This document shows positions 23,441-35,457 of a stretch of 64,000 nt of DNA, in pieces. This DNA comes from Enoplolaimus lenunculus (Eukaryota; Nematoda; Enoplea; Enoplida; Thoracostomopsidae). The stretch spans positions 303,617 through 367,616 of the forward strand of contig JASANG010002449.1 in the NCBI GenBank assembly GCA_030248215.1, read 5' to 3'. The position numbers and the translations under genes are program-made. Each line of letters begins with the position of its first letter. The first letter of the stretch is position 1. Below the pieces are notes generated by a model. It did not search any database and was not told where the DNA came from. It saw only the letters and a program-made list of their open reading frames with translations.

Positions 23441-23868
23441 TATCCGTTGAAAACTGGCAACAGCCATTAATTACAGTCATTAGCTAAATACTTGAGCATA
23501 TTTGTTATATTAACAGCTTAATATTTGTTACGATTTAAAACCAAACAGTGACTAGTAAAGCCATAATGAGTGCTTAAAGTATGGTTAAATGACACAGGCG
23601 CGTAAGACCATCACTTTATGACCGAAAAGAGATGAAACGCAACAGTTGTAAAATTTGAAAAATTAAATATTGTCCATTGTGTGGCAGATGTCAGTTTCAA
23701 TCAAATGTTTCAGAGTGCGAAATGTTGCTGCTGTGGAAATATCAACTTTTATAATGCGTCAACCAAAGTATATGCAACTTCAAACATCTGTGTATAAAAT
23801 ATTACTTAGCTAGCGTTGCGTTTTCCTTTTTACCCTACCCCAAATATAAAGGCGATATTCGAAATTAC

Positions 23869-24012
23869 GGCCAATGCATAGAACACGACCATTACAGTTG
23901 TGTAAGCATATTCCTGAGCTTAAACCAAAGCCAAAAAATTACTCTAAACCTTAAGCTTAATCAATTGCAGGCCGGTAGAAAATGATTCCGATCCTGATCT
24001 TTTACATTGGCT
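23869..24012. mobile_element. TTAGGC-type MITE with perfect duplication
   Basis: Perfect 8-bp duplication GAAATTAC on both sides. A short copy (144 bases) with few hexamers left. Confidence 0.9.
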
Positions 24013-24298
24013 GAAATTACCTCAAACGTACAATCTACATGTTCCTCTACAGTGGTGACAAGTGCGCTCTTTATATCATTAAGAAGCAGCTCCTGAAAGG
24101 GTCAGGGAGACGAGACACTCATGTCCTGTATAAACAATTCTAAAAACCCAATATTATACAGCATGGTATGCATAGTTGTACTAATGTTTTGTGATTTTGT
24201 TATTCCGTAATATTTTAAAAGCCCTGCATGGATCATTAAAGGATGCGTACGGTAATTTTTTTATTCGATTGCGCAACCCTAAAAACGACTTGTGAAGC

Positions 24299-24890
24299 AG
24301 GATGCAACCGGAGGTGAAAAATTCCGGAGCTGGAGGTAGAGAGAAATGTTGCTGGAACCCCAGGAAATTTTGGAGCCGTAAATGAATCTGCGTGAAACAA
24401 AACTAGGTACACTGCAAAAAATGGTGAGTCAAATTGACTGTCTCCGAAATAGGCTTTTCCGGACTACACAAACTGAGTCAAATTCAACTCCGCCAGAGTC
24501 AAATTCGACTCACCCGAGTCGTTCAGTGAGTCAAATTTGACTCTGGCGGAGGCGAATTTGACTCAGTTTGTTTAGTCCCGTAGAGCCTATTTCTGAGAGA
24601 GTCAAGTTGACTTAACATTTTTTGCAGTGTAGTAAAAATAATGTCTAATTTTCGAATTTTACCACATATCTGCCAAGAGTTGTCAAAAATTTTGATGTTA
24701 GGTTAATTTTTTAACAAATTGTGTTGTCTATTTGTATCAAAAAATTGTACCAACAATTACAGACAAATGCGCCGAAAGGCAAAAGTTTTGTAAAACTATG
24801 AAAAATTTCATTATTAAAATGACGGAACCTATGACATAAATTGTTTCGGAGCTGGAGGCCAATTTTGTGCAAGGGTACAGGGCTGACGTA
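24299..24890. mobile_element. hAT-like relic, host of a TA-MITE
   Basis: Starts CAGGATGCAACCGGAGG and contains CCGGAGCTGGAGG and a later CGGAGCTGGAGGCC. The 221-base MITE at 24409-24629 is inserted within it. The right terminus is unclear. Confidence 0.5.
24409..24629. mobile_element. TA-target MITE with TGAGTCA sites, copy 1
   Basis: Near-palindrome starting CACTGCAAAAAATGGTGAG, flanked by TA on both sides (24407-08, 24630-31), as in Tc1/mariner-type elements. The arms repeat GAGTCAAATT / AATTTGACTC many times. Confidence 0.88.
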
Positions 24891-25072
24891 GGCCTTCAAT
24901 TGATGGACCAATAGGTAATAAAAGTGTGCAAATTGCCACCATTCTTCAAATATAGCGTGTCTTGCTTGCTTTTAACATTGCAAACCATTCAATCCGACGT
25001 TTTGCGTACACCGTTAAAATGCGTAACCCGTTTCGTTTTTCATATGAACTTTGTAAAAATTTATCACTTTCA

Positions 25073-25269
25073 CACTGTAAAAAATGGGGAGTCAAATTGA
25101 CTCTCTCGAAACCAGTCTTTTCCTGACTACGCAAACTGAGTCAAATTTGACTCCGCCAGAGTCAGCACTGAATCGAATTACTGTGGCGGAGTCAAATTTG
25201 ACTCAGTTGGTGTAGTCAGGAAAAGCCTGTTTCCGAGAGAGTCAATTTGACTCCCCATTTTTTACAGTG
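25073..25269. mobile_element. TA-target MITE with TGAGTCA sites, copy 2
   Basis: CACTGTAAAAAATGGGGAG at the left and CCCATTTTTTACAGTG at the right. The flanks read CA on both sides, perhaps a mutated or alternative target. Confidence 0.85.
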
Positions 25270-25909
25270 CAAAATTGTCCTTGCATTTTAAGTATGGACC
25301 TGGTACTGTGACACCATTTCAAATACCAAAGCCCCCATCTGGAATCGAACACGTAAAACACAGCTCAAGCCAACAATGGTCCTATTTGTAAACCAACATG
25401 CTGGGTGTCTTTTCTTCTGAAACTGAAATCTATTTAACTTGCAATTGTTTTCATGAGGATTCTGCAACAAATGTACATTTATGATAGCTAAACTAAAAAC
25501 CTAACAATGTGCAACAAAAGAAAATATTCAGGGAAAAACCATTGCAAAATCTGTACCCAGAATATCTCATTTTAAAAGAGACGGCCTTTAAGCTGTCTCA
25601 AAAAATTGGATTTTCATATTTTTATGGTATATTCCATTTGACGTCCACCATCTACTCTAAAATGTGGCCCGGCTTTCGGCAAAAATCAAACACAGTCTAG
25701 CGTTTATACCACGCAAAGTGGTGCATTTTGAATCCCGTAAAACAAGGTAAGCTGTATACTCTTGTGTTGAATTGTTTTATTGTCTCAGATTTTTTAGCTA
25801 AACACATAACCTTTTAAAATTGAAAATTTTACTGTAACAAAATCAGTACAAATATTAAAATTAATTATTTTAAGCAAATCTACCGTATAATAAACATTGA
25901 ACTTGCCTA

Positions 25910-26190
25910 CTGTAGTGACCCGAATAAGAGAGGGAGACAAATTTTTCCCTCTAAGCACCATTTCCCCCCCCCCCCCCACCTACTTATTAAACCTTAAGTA
26001 TGCTTTAAAGCATTGTTAACTCAAATTTACACTTAGGAATGTACTTTTAAATCTTAAGTATGCTTTAAAGTTTCGAACTCAAATTGATTTGGTCCTGGAG
26101 TCAATTATGCACTACAATTAGAGATAATTGACATTTATGGACTCTAATTTTGGACCCAAATTGGACCCCCTCTTCTTCGGGTCACTACAG
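25910..26190. mobile_element. CTGTAGTGACCCGAATAAG-family TA-MITE, copy 1
   Basis: CTGTAGTGACCCGAATAAGA at the left and CTTCGGGTCACTACAG at the right, TA on both flanks. Internal CTTAAGTATGCTTTAAAG and GACTCTAATT blocks; includes a C homopolymer of 13 or more. Confidence 0.87.
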
Positions 26191-26518
26191 TATAAAGTAA
26201 ACAAATAGCATAATCACCAACTGCAAGCTGCATAATAAACGTTCATTGCAGCAATTTCTTGCAACAATAATATCGTAGAGTAGAAAAATTCAAATATATT
26301 TTAAACACAACAAACTTTATTTTTGCGAACATTTTCTTCTCACGTACTGTTTTGATATTTCGGTAAAATTAATGACAACGGTGACAAGACGGACTGCAAC
26401 AAATATACAAGTTATTTTAAATATGCAGAAGCGTTTTTGTGTATTACAGGCAGTACTGCAAATTTTCAATTAAACTTTGTCCGAACGAAAAATTTTAATA
26501 TTTCAAATCTAACCTCAA

Positions 26519-26592
26519 GCAAGGATTCGAACCACCAGGTTTTGCGGTTGGATGACGTTAAACCATCATCACTCATTCTGTACGACCTACCC
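26519..26592 (-). tRNA. Degenerate tRNA-like sequence
   Basis: On the - strand there is a good B-box (GGTTCGAATCC) with tRNA-like spacing upstream, but no clean acceptor stem. Probably a tRNA-derived fragment. Confidence 0.3.
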
Positions 26593-27469
26593 GTTCCAGC
26601 ACAGAGGAACTCTTAATAATTGCACGTAAACCGTTTACAATTAATTGCTCATAGATACTTCATGCGAGAAAGGGTTTGCATGCAGTGAAGCAATAAACAA
26701 ATGATCCGAGCAAAAGCCTTTTAGTAGACTGAACAGTAATTAGCAACTGCATAAGTAGTTAGTTTTAAACCTGGAGCGGTGTTAACCCGGATACCAAATT
26801 TAAAAACGGTGCGAAAAGTTTTAATTAGAAACCGGAATAAACCTTTTATTCAAGTATGGACGGAAAAAATAATGTAGTAACGTAAACAGCAACATTTTCT
26901 ATCGATTTTATTGTGCAATGCATCTGTTTAACCAGGAAGTTTAAGGCGTGCTGTTAATGAACGAACAACTTAAGTATGTTGTCGGCTGAAGTAAAAAGCT
27001 AACATTTTACAGAGTGTAAATATGCCTTAGTAACGTTTTTTGGCAAGTTTATCGTGTGATAGCGCTACTAAAAATACGACTGACAGATAGCAGCGACAGT
27101 TTTTATAGAAAATACTTTAAAATAAAACCTAAGTCAACAAAAATTGCGGCCGCTTGCCATAGACCAATTTGATTGGTTTTACAAAGAACAAAGTCCACAG
27201 AGATAAACATACACAACTTTAACTTTTACTCATACACAAACCCATTACTGTGGGCTGGGGCTAAGACTTGACCTGTTTTCACATGAATATTATAAATTTC
27301 AACTCACATTCAAGTTCAAGCTATGATTCGAACGCCAGTTTCACATGAAAATACGTGACATCCGAAAAACATAATATATATGCCAGTTTATGTAGATGCA
27401 GAACGTTTATCAGTGCATGCGCCACATGTGTACGTAATGTGTATAAACCATTTTCGCCGCGCGTATATA

Positions 27470-27558
27470 TAATATATAATATATTAAATATATTATAAAT
27501 ATCTTATATATAATATACATTATATATATAATATATTTATATATATTGTATATAAATA
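27470..27558. repeat. AT-rich simple repeat
   Basis: Run of TATAATATA-type repeats; target of the MITE beginning at 27559. Confidence 0.85.
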
Positions 27559-27768
27559 CACTGCAAAAAATGGTGAGTCAAATTGACTCTCTCCGAAATA
27601 GGCTCTACGGGGCTACACAAACTGAGTCAAATTCGACTCCACCAGAGTCAAACATGCGACTCAGTGAATCGAATTTGACTCTGCCGGAGTCGAATTTTGA
27701 CTCAATTTGTGTAGTCCCGTAGAGCCTATTTCGGAGAGAGTCAATTTGACTCACTATTTTTTGCTGTG
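27559..27768. mobile_element. TA-target MITE with TGAGTCA sites, copy 3
   Basis: TA-flanked insertion in an AT microsatellite. The arms are nearly identical to copy 1 (CTCTCCGAAATAGGCTCTAC), suggesting recent activity. Confidence 0.88.
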
Positions 27769-28719
27769 TATATATATAATGCCGGAAAGATTGAACTCTG
27801 GTCGACTTTATTAAAATAAAAGAAGCCACATCAATAGAATACGTCTAAATATTCCACGGAACAGATTTGACAATGCCTAAAATTGTGCTGCATCACAATA
27901 ATACACTTGTCCAATCTTATTACTTGTGGAACGGCCCACATACGCATTTTGGACACCGTTCCAGCATAGAACATTCGAGTAGACATATATTAACGCAATT
28001 CTAAACGTATACAGGCGGAAAACATTAAGGTGCCGCGAACGTCAACAGTGTCTAATATGCAAAATACCTTCGGTCTTCTTGTAAAATTGTCTGCGTTGGT
28101 TCTACACGTTTAGTCTTGCTTTATTAGAAACATTGAACATATGACAAACACATCGCATGACGAATGTTGCAAATGCGTACAGCTAATTATCGAGGCTTAA
28201 AATTTTCGCAAGCACTACCACGGTAGTGATAGCAGACCCATAAAATTTCCAGGATTTCTTTCTCAAAACAGCATACGTACGTCATAGTAATCTTCTATAA
28301 ACTTTGAATTAACCTTCAAAAGATCGAACGTTATTCATTGATGAACATACTGCGATGCAAATCATATTCGTCACAAATGATCTGTATTTAATTCACTTCA
28401 ATCAGCTACTGCATATTTAGTTTACATTTTGATTTTAATATTTTAGCTTTCCAATTTGACTAAATTGCTAAATTTTTATTGGTATTCTAAAATTGTTCCA
28501 ATATTCAACAGAGTTCGTATTTAAATTTCTAAATGATGGTGACATCTGTTTCAGAGAGCGAACGCGTGTGATATTGCAGCATGAACACGTACGCCACGTA
28601 GGAAACGTGTCTGCAACAGAATTCCGTCATTTTTGCTGGTCGCTATCCCACTTTTAGTTTTTGACAATGGACATTTTGCTAACTGAAATAGGTTTTCTAG
28701 ACGTCGATCTTGGGGAATA

Positions 28720-29141
28720 CTGTAGTGACCGAAATAATAGGGGGGCTGATATTTATTTGGCCTTTCCAGAAAGAACCCCCTGTTATTCGGTTACGGAATG
28801 TTATTTATTTTCAACCCTCTCTCCGCCACCCTTCGTTACTGATATGTATCTGGTCTTGCAACTGTCCGTTGAATTAAACGTTTTCGGCCTTGCATCAAAA
28901 GCTAGAGCGATAATGCAAGGTTATACTTAGGAATGCATTTTCAAAACTTAAGTATGCTTTAAAGTTTCAAACTGAACTGTATTTGATGCTGGAGCCGTTT
29001 ATACCCTACAATCAGGGATAAATTGACATTTATGGACTCTAATTAGTGTTTATGGACTCTATCCGCTTACGGACTCTTATTAGGGATGCGGGCTCCGATT
29101 GATTGGGACTCAAAATGGGAACCCCTCTTAGGTCACTACAG
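28720..29141. mobile_element. CTGTAGTGACCCG-family TA-MITE, copy 2
   Basis: TA-flanked, 422 bases. The interior repeats GGACTCTAATTAG motifs. Its open frame (28661-28930) is not a gene. Confidence 0.88.
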
Positions 29142-29569
29142 TACAAATTTGTTGACTATGTCTGGTTCAGAGGTGTAGTGGGGAAAGATTTTCACTCGTG
29201 CTGCGCTTTACCTGCGGAAATTTTGTTTTCATACCCGCGGGTATACCAGCACAAAATTGTTTCCCCCACTACAGGTACTCTCTTACACTAAATTTGGCCT
29301 CTTCACAAAGTTTCAAACATTAAAATAAACTAAGCAAAATTTTAAAATACAAAAGTTAAACTTTAAATCTTTTAATTAGCTCGCTCAGCAGCTGTGTAAG
29401 CTTAATAATTAGAATGTTTATTTTATTAGGTACTACGAACACATCTAAAACGTTCGCTGAAGAATAATATCTGATACCTACCTTTATGGCGTTATAATGG
29501 ATCGGGTTTGTATGTTACAGATACATTTCAGGGAAACTTTATTGGCGTTTAACAAAATTTTAACTCAAA

Positions 29570-32500
29570 ATGTTCGTTGCAAACATACTAATCGCAGTTG
29601 TATTCGCTGTTGCAACGGTAGACATAGCGTCTGCAGGCAACAATACTGTTACCGATGAAGTTTACTTTGATATTAAGGTACACCAGTGTGACAACGAAAC
29701 CGGCCACGTATTTATTTATTGAAATAGTTTACAGAAATGTTTTTTGAAATAATTTTTGTGCTAATTTGCCAATTATTGCGATTATATTTTGAGAATGACA
29801 GACAATAAAAATGAGGGATACGGTTATCGAACCGTACATCTCTTAGGACAAAGCAAAAATGAAACTTCCTACACGTCATACGGTCAAAATACTCTCTACA
29901 CGCTTAAACTATCTTGATTTAAGCTTAAGGTAATCCAGCAGTATTAAACTTACTTTCTAGAGTACCAACAGGTAGGTATACGCTTAGACTTATTTAAAAT
30001 CTTACATGTTTTCAGTTTAAGCTAAACTTAACGAACTGTTAGATACGCGTCATTTCTGGGCTGCACATGTAACTTAAATTAAAAATAAGTTTCCTTAAAC
30101 TCGTTTAACTTAAAAACATGTTAGTTTAAGTAAAACTTACAATTCTACATTAGTTAGTCCGTCCAGCAATTTAAGTAAACTAAAACTAATATTCGAGTTT
30201 AGTTAAGTTATACTTTAATTTTTAGAGAGTAATAAAAATGTACGTTACGCTTTGGACGGATATGTAAACGTAAACGGTTAATATAAACAAGAGTGCATGA
30301 TGCAAGAGTATGCAACTCTTGATTTTCCGCATGGTGCAAAGTGTACTCGGCACGCGTTGAGTGTTCGACCGCCCCTTTTATTTAGCGGCATAACCTGTGC
30401 AAACCGTGGCACTCCGGCATCAAAAATGCACCGCTTATAGTTTAATACGGGGAATTGTACGCGACAGTGACCATCTCTAAACAAGGTGGTCGGCCAAAAA
30501 CACACCGCCCGGTGGTACATTTCGTACCATGCGGAACCCCAAGAGTTCCATACTCTTGCATCATGCACTCTTGATATAAAGCACAGGCTGATCCAAGAAA
30601 CGACCCCTGCCTCCCTTGCCCACAGGGATCCAAAATAAACATTTGGTACGAAGTTTCAGCCAGCACTAAAATTTCATCAGGCTTTTTAATCGGTTCGTTC
30701 GCGAACCTTTTTAAGTATTATCGCTTGATCGGCCCATTTTTAGAAATTTCTGGATCGGCTACTGATATAAATCATGAAAAGCTAATTCATTCTTCTAGTC
30801 AAATGGTGTATATGATATCCATTGCCAGTTTTCTAGCACTCTTTCTTAGCGGAAGTGTTCGTGAACACAAAAACCACGAAATATTTTAACAACGTTTAAT
30901 GAATAATGCAAGCAATGCTTTCTTTGCCTTGGTCGTTATGTGTTCTTTAATACTTATCAATTGTAAATTTTGGTATTACCCGCCAAATTAAAAAACGAGC
31001 TATACTTTTCAAGTCCGATGTATAAAACAGGGTCAGAACAGTAGTATAAGCATATTCCTAAGCCTAAACCTAAGCTTAATCCTAAACATAAGCGTAAACA
31101 TGAGCCTATTCCTAGCCTAAGCTTTAGAATAATTTTTTGCTTATGTTTAGGCTTAGGCCAAAGCTGGCTGTGTTACATTCCCGCTTTAAAACCGTCCTGC
31201 CCTGTTCTATACATGGGCCGCATACGTAGCGATTTAAATTTTAATATTTAAAAATCAGGTTCATTCAACTGAAGACGAACCGAAAAACAAATCAATTAAA
31301 TTGACGCTTTCTGATTGGACCGGTCGCTTTGTGGTTGGAGTATTTGGCGAAGCTCTGCCAATCAGCGCAATGAATTTCATATCGCTCGCAAACGGCTACA
31401 AGCATCGTGATGTAAGACCCTGCTGCAAAGTAGCTGTTTACAACGATCGTACACGTTTGTTGACGTAACCCCAGTGAAAATTTTTGATTAGAAATATTAA
31501 TGTTTATCAAAAAATTGTCCGACAAACCATGTTTTCTTTTATATATTTTTGGCGTAAACTACCTTCAAACTGCAAAGTAAGCGGCCACTAAAGTTAGACT
31601 TTTGAAACTGAACTAATACATGAAATTTAGATATGGAATTGAAACTAAAATTTTCCATCATATTACAGTTTTTATTATGGACGATGCATCGCATACTTTT
31701 CTTGACTGAATAGCGAGTCGACAATGTTACGGTAAAATTTTTTGAATAACTTTGTAAGTTTTATTTCAACATTTTGACCAAAAAATTTGTTGCACATTTT
31801 AGGTTTGAGCTATACTTGACGTCCGGCGGCGTCTGTCACCGTGCGTCGCCGTACGGCGCCGTCCGACACCGTCCGACAGCCGTGCGGCGCACTCTGCCAC
31901 CGCCCATCAGCATACGTCATCGTACGTGAGTTGCGTACAATACCGCACGCTTGTTGACGGCGCCGCACGGTGACGGACGGCGCCACACGGTGACGGACGG
32001 CGCCGCACGGTGACGGACGGCGCCGCACGGTGACGGACGGCGCCGCATGTCAAAAAAGTATAGCGCAATCCTTACACTGGTGGAAATATATTAACGAAAT
32101 ATCTGCGTCTCATTCGCTTATTGAATCACGGATCATTCTGTTTTCATTGGAGGTGTTTTTCGATGGCAGCCTGAAAATATTTGTTGCTTTTTTCTACATC
32201 TTTCACATGCATAAAAAATATTAGTTAAAACGGGTTGAATACGTGTTGAAAAAGCTTTTATTTACTTAAAATATTAGCATAGGTTTAAATACACAATTTC
32301 AGGAAAAATGGCATTACAAAAATAATCTGGTCCACCTTGTTATTCCGGATCACTTGATTCAAACCGGTGACGTGTTATACCGGGATGGTCGCGGAGGTGA
32401 GCTAATCAACAACATGTAAATTCCAGCGGCGCATCCAGAAGCTTATGACGTACGGAAACGGACTTGCAAAAGTTATGAAACGCAATTTTTACTGTATGCT

Positions 32501-33844
32501 ATATATGCATCAATTTTTGACGGGAAAAAATTGTAAGGTACGAGAGACCTTACCGTTTTATCACAAAAATTTTCTCACGCAAAGCGTACACCCTCCCTGG
32601 ATCCGCTAGCGGTAAGTTGTCGCAAGATAAGTGTCCAGGGTTTTATTTGGAAAAAATAATCCAAAACGTCATGTCGCAGACTCCAATCCACCCGCCCCAA
32701 ACTAAACATTTTGAAGCGAATTCCCATGCAGATCAATAAAACAGGATTTAGGGTTTAGACTAAATTTTTGCTTAGTCTTAGGCTTACGCTTAGTTTTAGA
32801 CTTATCATTACATTAAGTGTTTATATGCTTAAGATCAGTCTTCGGAAACGTCAGTAATCCTTCAACGGTGTTAAGCACACCAGCGGTCTCAGACCGTCAA
32901 AGCAAAGCTGTCATTTGCACTAAATTGTTTTAAGGCCGGTCAATCTATTCGCGATATTTCATTGACGAAGCGTTCATTCAGTCTCATCGAGCACCCGGGT
33001 ACGTTGGAATGGTGAGCAGCGGAGTCGATATGAACGATTCTCAGTTTTATGTCACGTTGGCAAAAGCGCGATGGATGGATGGACGGCATGTGATTATTGG
33101 GAAAATTGTCAAAGGAATGGTACGTAACATGATTGGATGTGAGAAAACAACTGCTGGATCGATAATTAATCCAATTTTTGTTGAACTCTCTTGAAGTATG
33201 AAGAATATTAAGTCATAGTCTGCCTGGTTTAAGAAGATTTTTGTAGCTGAATTAATCAGAGTTGCACCATACGTACATTTGCGTTATGGCTGAACCGTTT
33301 AATGCGGACGGCTTACTATTTTTATAGCAAACAGTGCATTTGCATTATCACAGTATACAGGCATACACATCTCACAAGCTTGGGCACAAATAAAGGTCAG
33401 GGGCGGAATGATTTGTAAGTGACTGCAATAAAGTAAGCTCAAATTTTAGACTATTTTTTGCTTAGGCTTAGGTTTAGGCTTTAGGCTTAAAAGGTATAAG
33501 CTCATTTTTACACTTAGGCTTAGGCGAAGGCTTAGGTTTAGGAATATGCTCATACTACGGTTACGGTCCTGTTCTTGATTGGAAGAAACTTGTTAGAGTT
33601 GTTTATGAAACTGTGTTCAAATTGTCTTAAATTTTACGAAACAAATTTGTTTTAGGAAGTGATTCGACAGGTCGGAGAGCTTGAAGTTGACGAAGCGAGT
33701 CGACCCAAGCGTCGAATTGAAATCATTGGTAGCGGAGCTCAGAAACTCAAAGTTCCGTACGATTTGAGCCAAGCGCAACTCGAGTCTGGCAACGATATCA
33801 AGAGCAGCGTTATGACTCCAGATGAGCCAGTTGGGTCAAAATGA
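29570..33844 (+). CDS. Secreted/ER cyclophilin-like protein with altered active site, 5 exons
   Basis: Exons: 29570-29677, 31259-31411, 32303-32396, 32935-33119 and 33656-33844; phases agree; 242 residues. A signal peptide (MFVANILIAVVFAVATVDIA) precedes DEVYFDIK, the standard start of a cyclophilin domain. The domain continues with GVFGEALPISAMNFISLANG, then VHLVIPDHLIQTGD, GRSIYSRYF, DSQFYVTLAKARWMDGRH and GKIVKGM. Cyclophilins are peptidyl-prolyl isomerases; the catalytic Arg (CypA Arg55) is Leu99 here, Phe60 is His104 and Phe113 is Tyr157. Gln63, Trp121 and His126 equivalents (107, 165, 170) are kept. It is therefore probably a weak or inactive isomerase kept as a binding or chaperone module. 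The tail (about 60 residues, rich in charge, ending PVGSK) has no KDEL-type signal. Introns 1 and 4 hold TTAGGC-type MITEs, and intron 1 also holds two other elements. Family certain; loss of activity inferred. Confidence 0.94.
29887..30233. mobile_element. TTAAGT/TTTAAAC-rich MITE
   Basis: Ends TACTCTCTA and TAGAGAGTA are inverted repeats. The interior is dense in TTAAACT, TTTAAGTAA and similar units. In cyclophilin-like intron 1. Confidence 0.6.
30288..30573. mobile_element. CAAGAGTGTGCAACT-family MITE, best copy
   Basis: Long terminal inverted repeats CAAGAGTGCATGATGCAAGA / TCTTGCATCATGCACTCTTG, flanked by ATATAAA on both sides (7 bases). The GC-rich interior contrasts with the surroundings. 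In cyclophilin-like intron 1. Confidence 0.85.
31014..31219. mobile_element. TTAGGC-type MITE, palindromic copy
   Basis: In cyclophilin-like intron 1. The left half carries CCTAAGC units and the right half TTAGGC units, meeting near 31130. It ends 39 bases before exon 2. Confidence 0.8.
31801..32072. mobile_element. GC-rich palindromic MITE, copy 2
   Basis: Ends AGGTTTGAGCTATACTTGAC and GTATAGCGCAATCCT. The interior is a CG-rich island with about four tandem ACGGTGACGGACGGCGCC units (31958-32045). In cyclophilin-like intron 2. Confidence 0.78.
32425..32613. mobile_element. hAT-like MITE, GGATCC family
   Basis: CAGCGGCGCATCCAG start and CTGGATCCGCTAGCGG end. The interior AGTTATGAAACGCAATTTTT is shared with the 53.5-kb copy. 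In cyclophilin-like intron 3. Confidence 0.7.
32730..32850. mobile_element. TTAGGC-type MITE, fragment
   Basis: AATAAAACAGG, GACTAAATTTTTGCTTAG and TTAGGCTTACGC remain; terminal repeats decayed. In cyclophilin-like intron 3. Confidence 0.55.
33382..33582. mobile_element. TTAGGC-type MITE in cyclophilin-like intron 4
   Basis: AATAAAGGTCAGGGGCGGAA left arm and GGTCCTGTTCTTGATTGG right arm, with two TTAGG/TTAGGC arrays. It ends 73 bases before exon 5. Confidence 0.78.
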
Positions 33845-33959
33845 AAAATTGGTCAAATTCGATTGAATTTTGTCCATGACTGATCGTTTTCAATGCTGAT
33901 ATGTGTTGCGTTCATATGAAATATATGATATATGATCTACATTTTACGTTGTTATCTTT

Positions 33960-33965
33960 AATAAA
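33960..33965 (+). promoter_or_regulatory. poly(A) signal of the cyclophilin-like gene
   Basis: AATAAA about 115 bases downstream of the TGA at 33844. Confidence 0.55.
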
Positions 33966-34744
33966 AGGAATTCACATAATTCATGCAGAAGTTGTGTCAT
34001 ATTTTCATGTAGCACCTATTACCAGCTGAAGGTAAATGCCTTGTAAACTATGGTGAAGGTAGTAAATGGTGAATTGAAAATTAGCAAAATTTTTTCAAAT
34101 CTGAATTTTGAGCAAATTTCAATGTGGACACTGTCCACAAGCTGCTCTTTTGACAGTCTATTTCTCCCGCATGACGTCTGCGCTGCTGTACACAGTTGAA
34201 TGAGGATAAGTACACACCATCAAATCTTTGCATTGACCCTGACTTGTAAACCAACAAATGGTAATTTTATATTAAAAAAAAGGTAATTTTATGACTTTTA
34301 ACAAGCCAGATGGGGCGAAATAATTCTAAATATTCCGTTTGAATTTAATCATAAATAAAACGTTTCTCCAGTGTTACATTCAAATAATAATACCGAATTT
34401 AACGTTTAGCAGTATTTAGTTCTTTAAGTGAGACTGAAGCCTAAAGCATCATAATGCTTTTAACAAAAATACAAAGATCAGAATAAGAGTGGGACAGCGT
34501 AGTAAAAACACTGCTACCTATTTGCAATCGGAATCATTAAGAGTGGGTATCCGTGAAAGTGTGGAAGTCCTAATTACAGGTAATAGTTGATCAATTAGCG
34601 TAATGTTTTGAAGATATACTCCTTAATAACTTGTTTTAAGGCTTAGAAAATGGTATAAATAAACAATGAGGGTATGAGTACAGGCGCCAGTTGAAAACAA
34701 ATAACACTCCGTAGCCGAATATATTCCAAAAATATAAACAAGCA

Positions 34745-34940
34745 GACCCATGTATAGAACAGTGCCGGATTGTTTTCCAGAGGGGCTATAATAGAGTCAG
34801 TTTAAGCATTAGACTAATTTTTTGCTTAAGCTTAGGCTTAGGCTCTGGCTTAGGCTTACGAATAGGCTCATCCATACGCTTAGGCTTAGGCTTAGGAATA
34901 TGCTAATACTACTGTTTCGGCCCTGTTCTATGCATAGGCC
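34745..34940. mobile_element. TTAGGC-type MITE with perfect duplication
   Basis: Perfect 8-bp duplication AACAAGCA (34737-34744, 34941-34948); GACCCATGTATAGAACAG start, CTATGCATAGGCC end. It lies about 500 bases upstream of the DEG/ENaC start. Confidence 0.92.
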
Positions 34941-35457
34941 AACAAGCAGATGGCCCTTGTTCACTTTCTCCTACTTTTCGAAATTTTCAGATTTTGGTCA
35001 AGGCTTTAGGTTAACACTAATTAGAGTATAATACCTTTACCCATGCGGAACAACTTGATATAACGCCATAAAACAGATATTAAGTTTTACTGATCCAAAC
35101 TTAAATTTTGTTTCTATTGTTCGAGAAAATTATTTATTCGCTTTTAAAGAAGCTATTATATACCACAAAACTTTATGAAAAAAATAGAAACATTTACTTG
35201 TAATTAATACTTCTTTCATTTAATACAAAAAAGAGAAAATATTAGAAATTGCGTTCTAAAGAAAAGTACCTGATGAGTTTTCTCGCAGAAACTGTTTTTG
35301 CTGGTTTGACAATTGTTGTAGTAATTTTTGGAACTCACAATTTAGCCGAGTAATTATGGTTTGTTAGTAGTTTTTTTGCAAAATCTAAAATTGTATCAAA
35401 TTATATAGCCAAATTGCGGTTTATTATATAATTGGTCAAGTTCGCTAAAAAGGTGAC

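Larger units (their letters stand above)
26200..29560. other. Intergenic, MITEs only
   Basis: Apart from the listed MITEs and the tRNA-like sequence there is only AT-rich DNA upstream of the cyclophilin-like gene. Confidence 0.4.
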
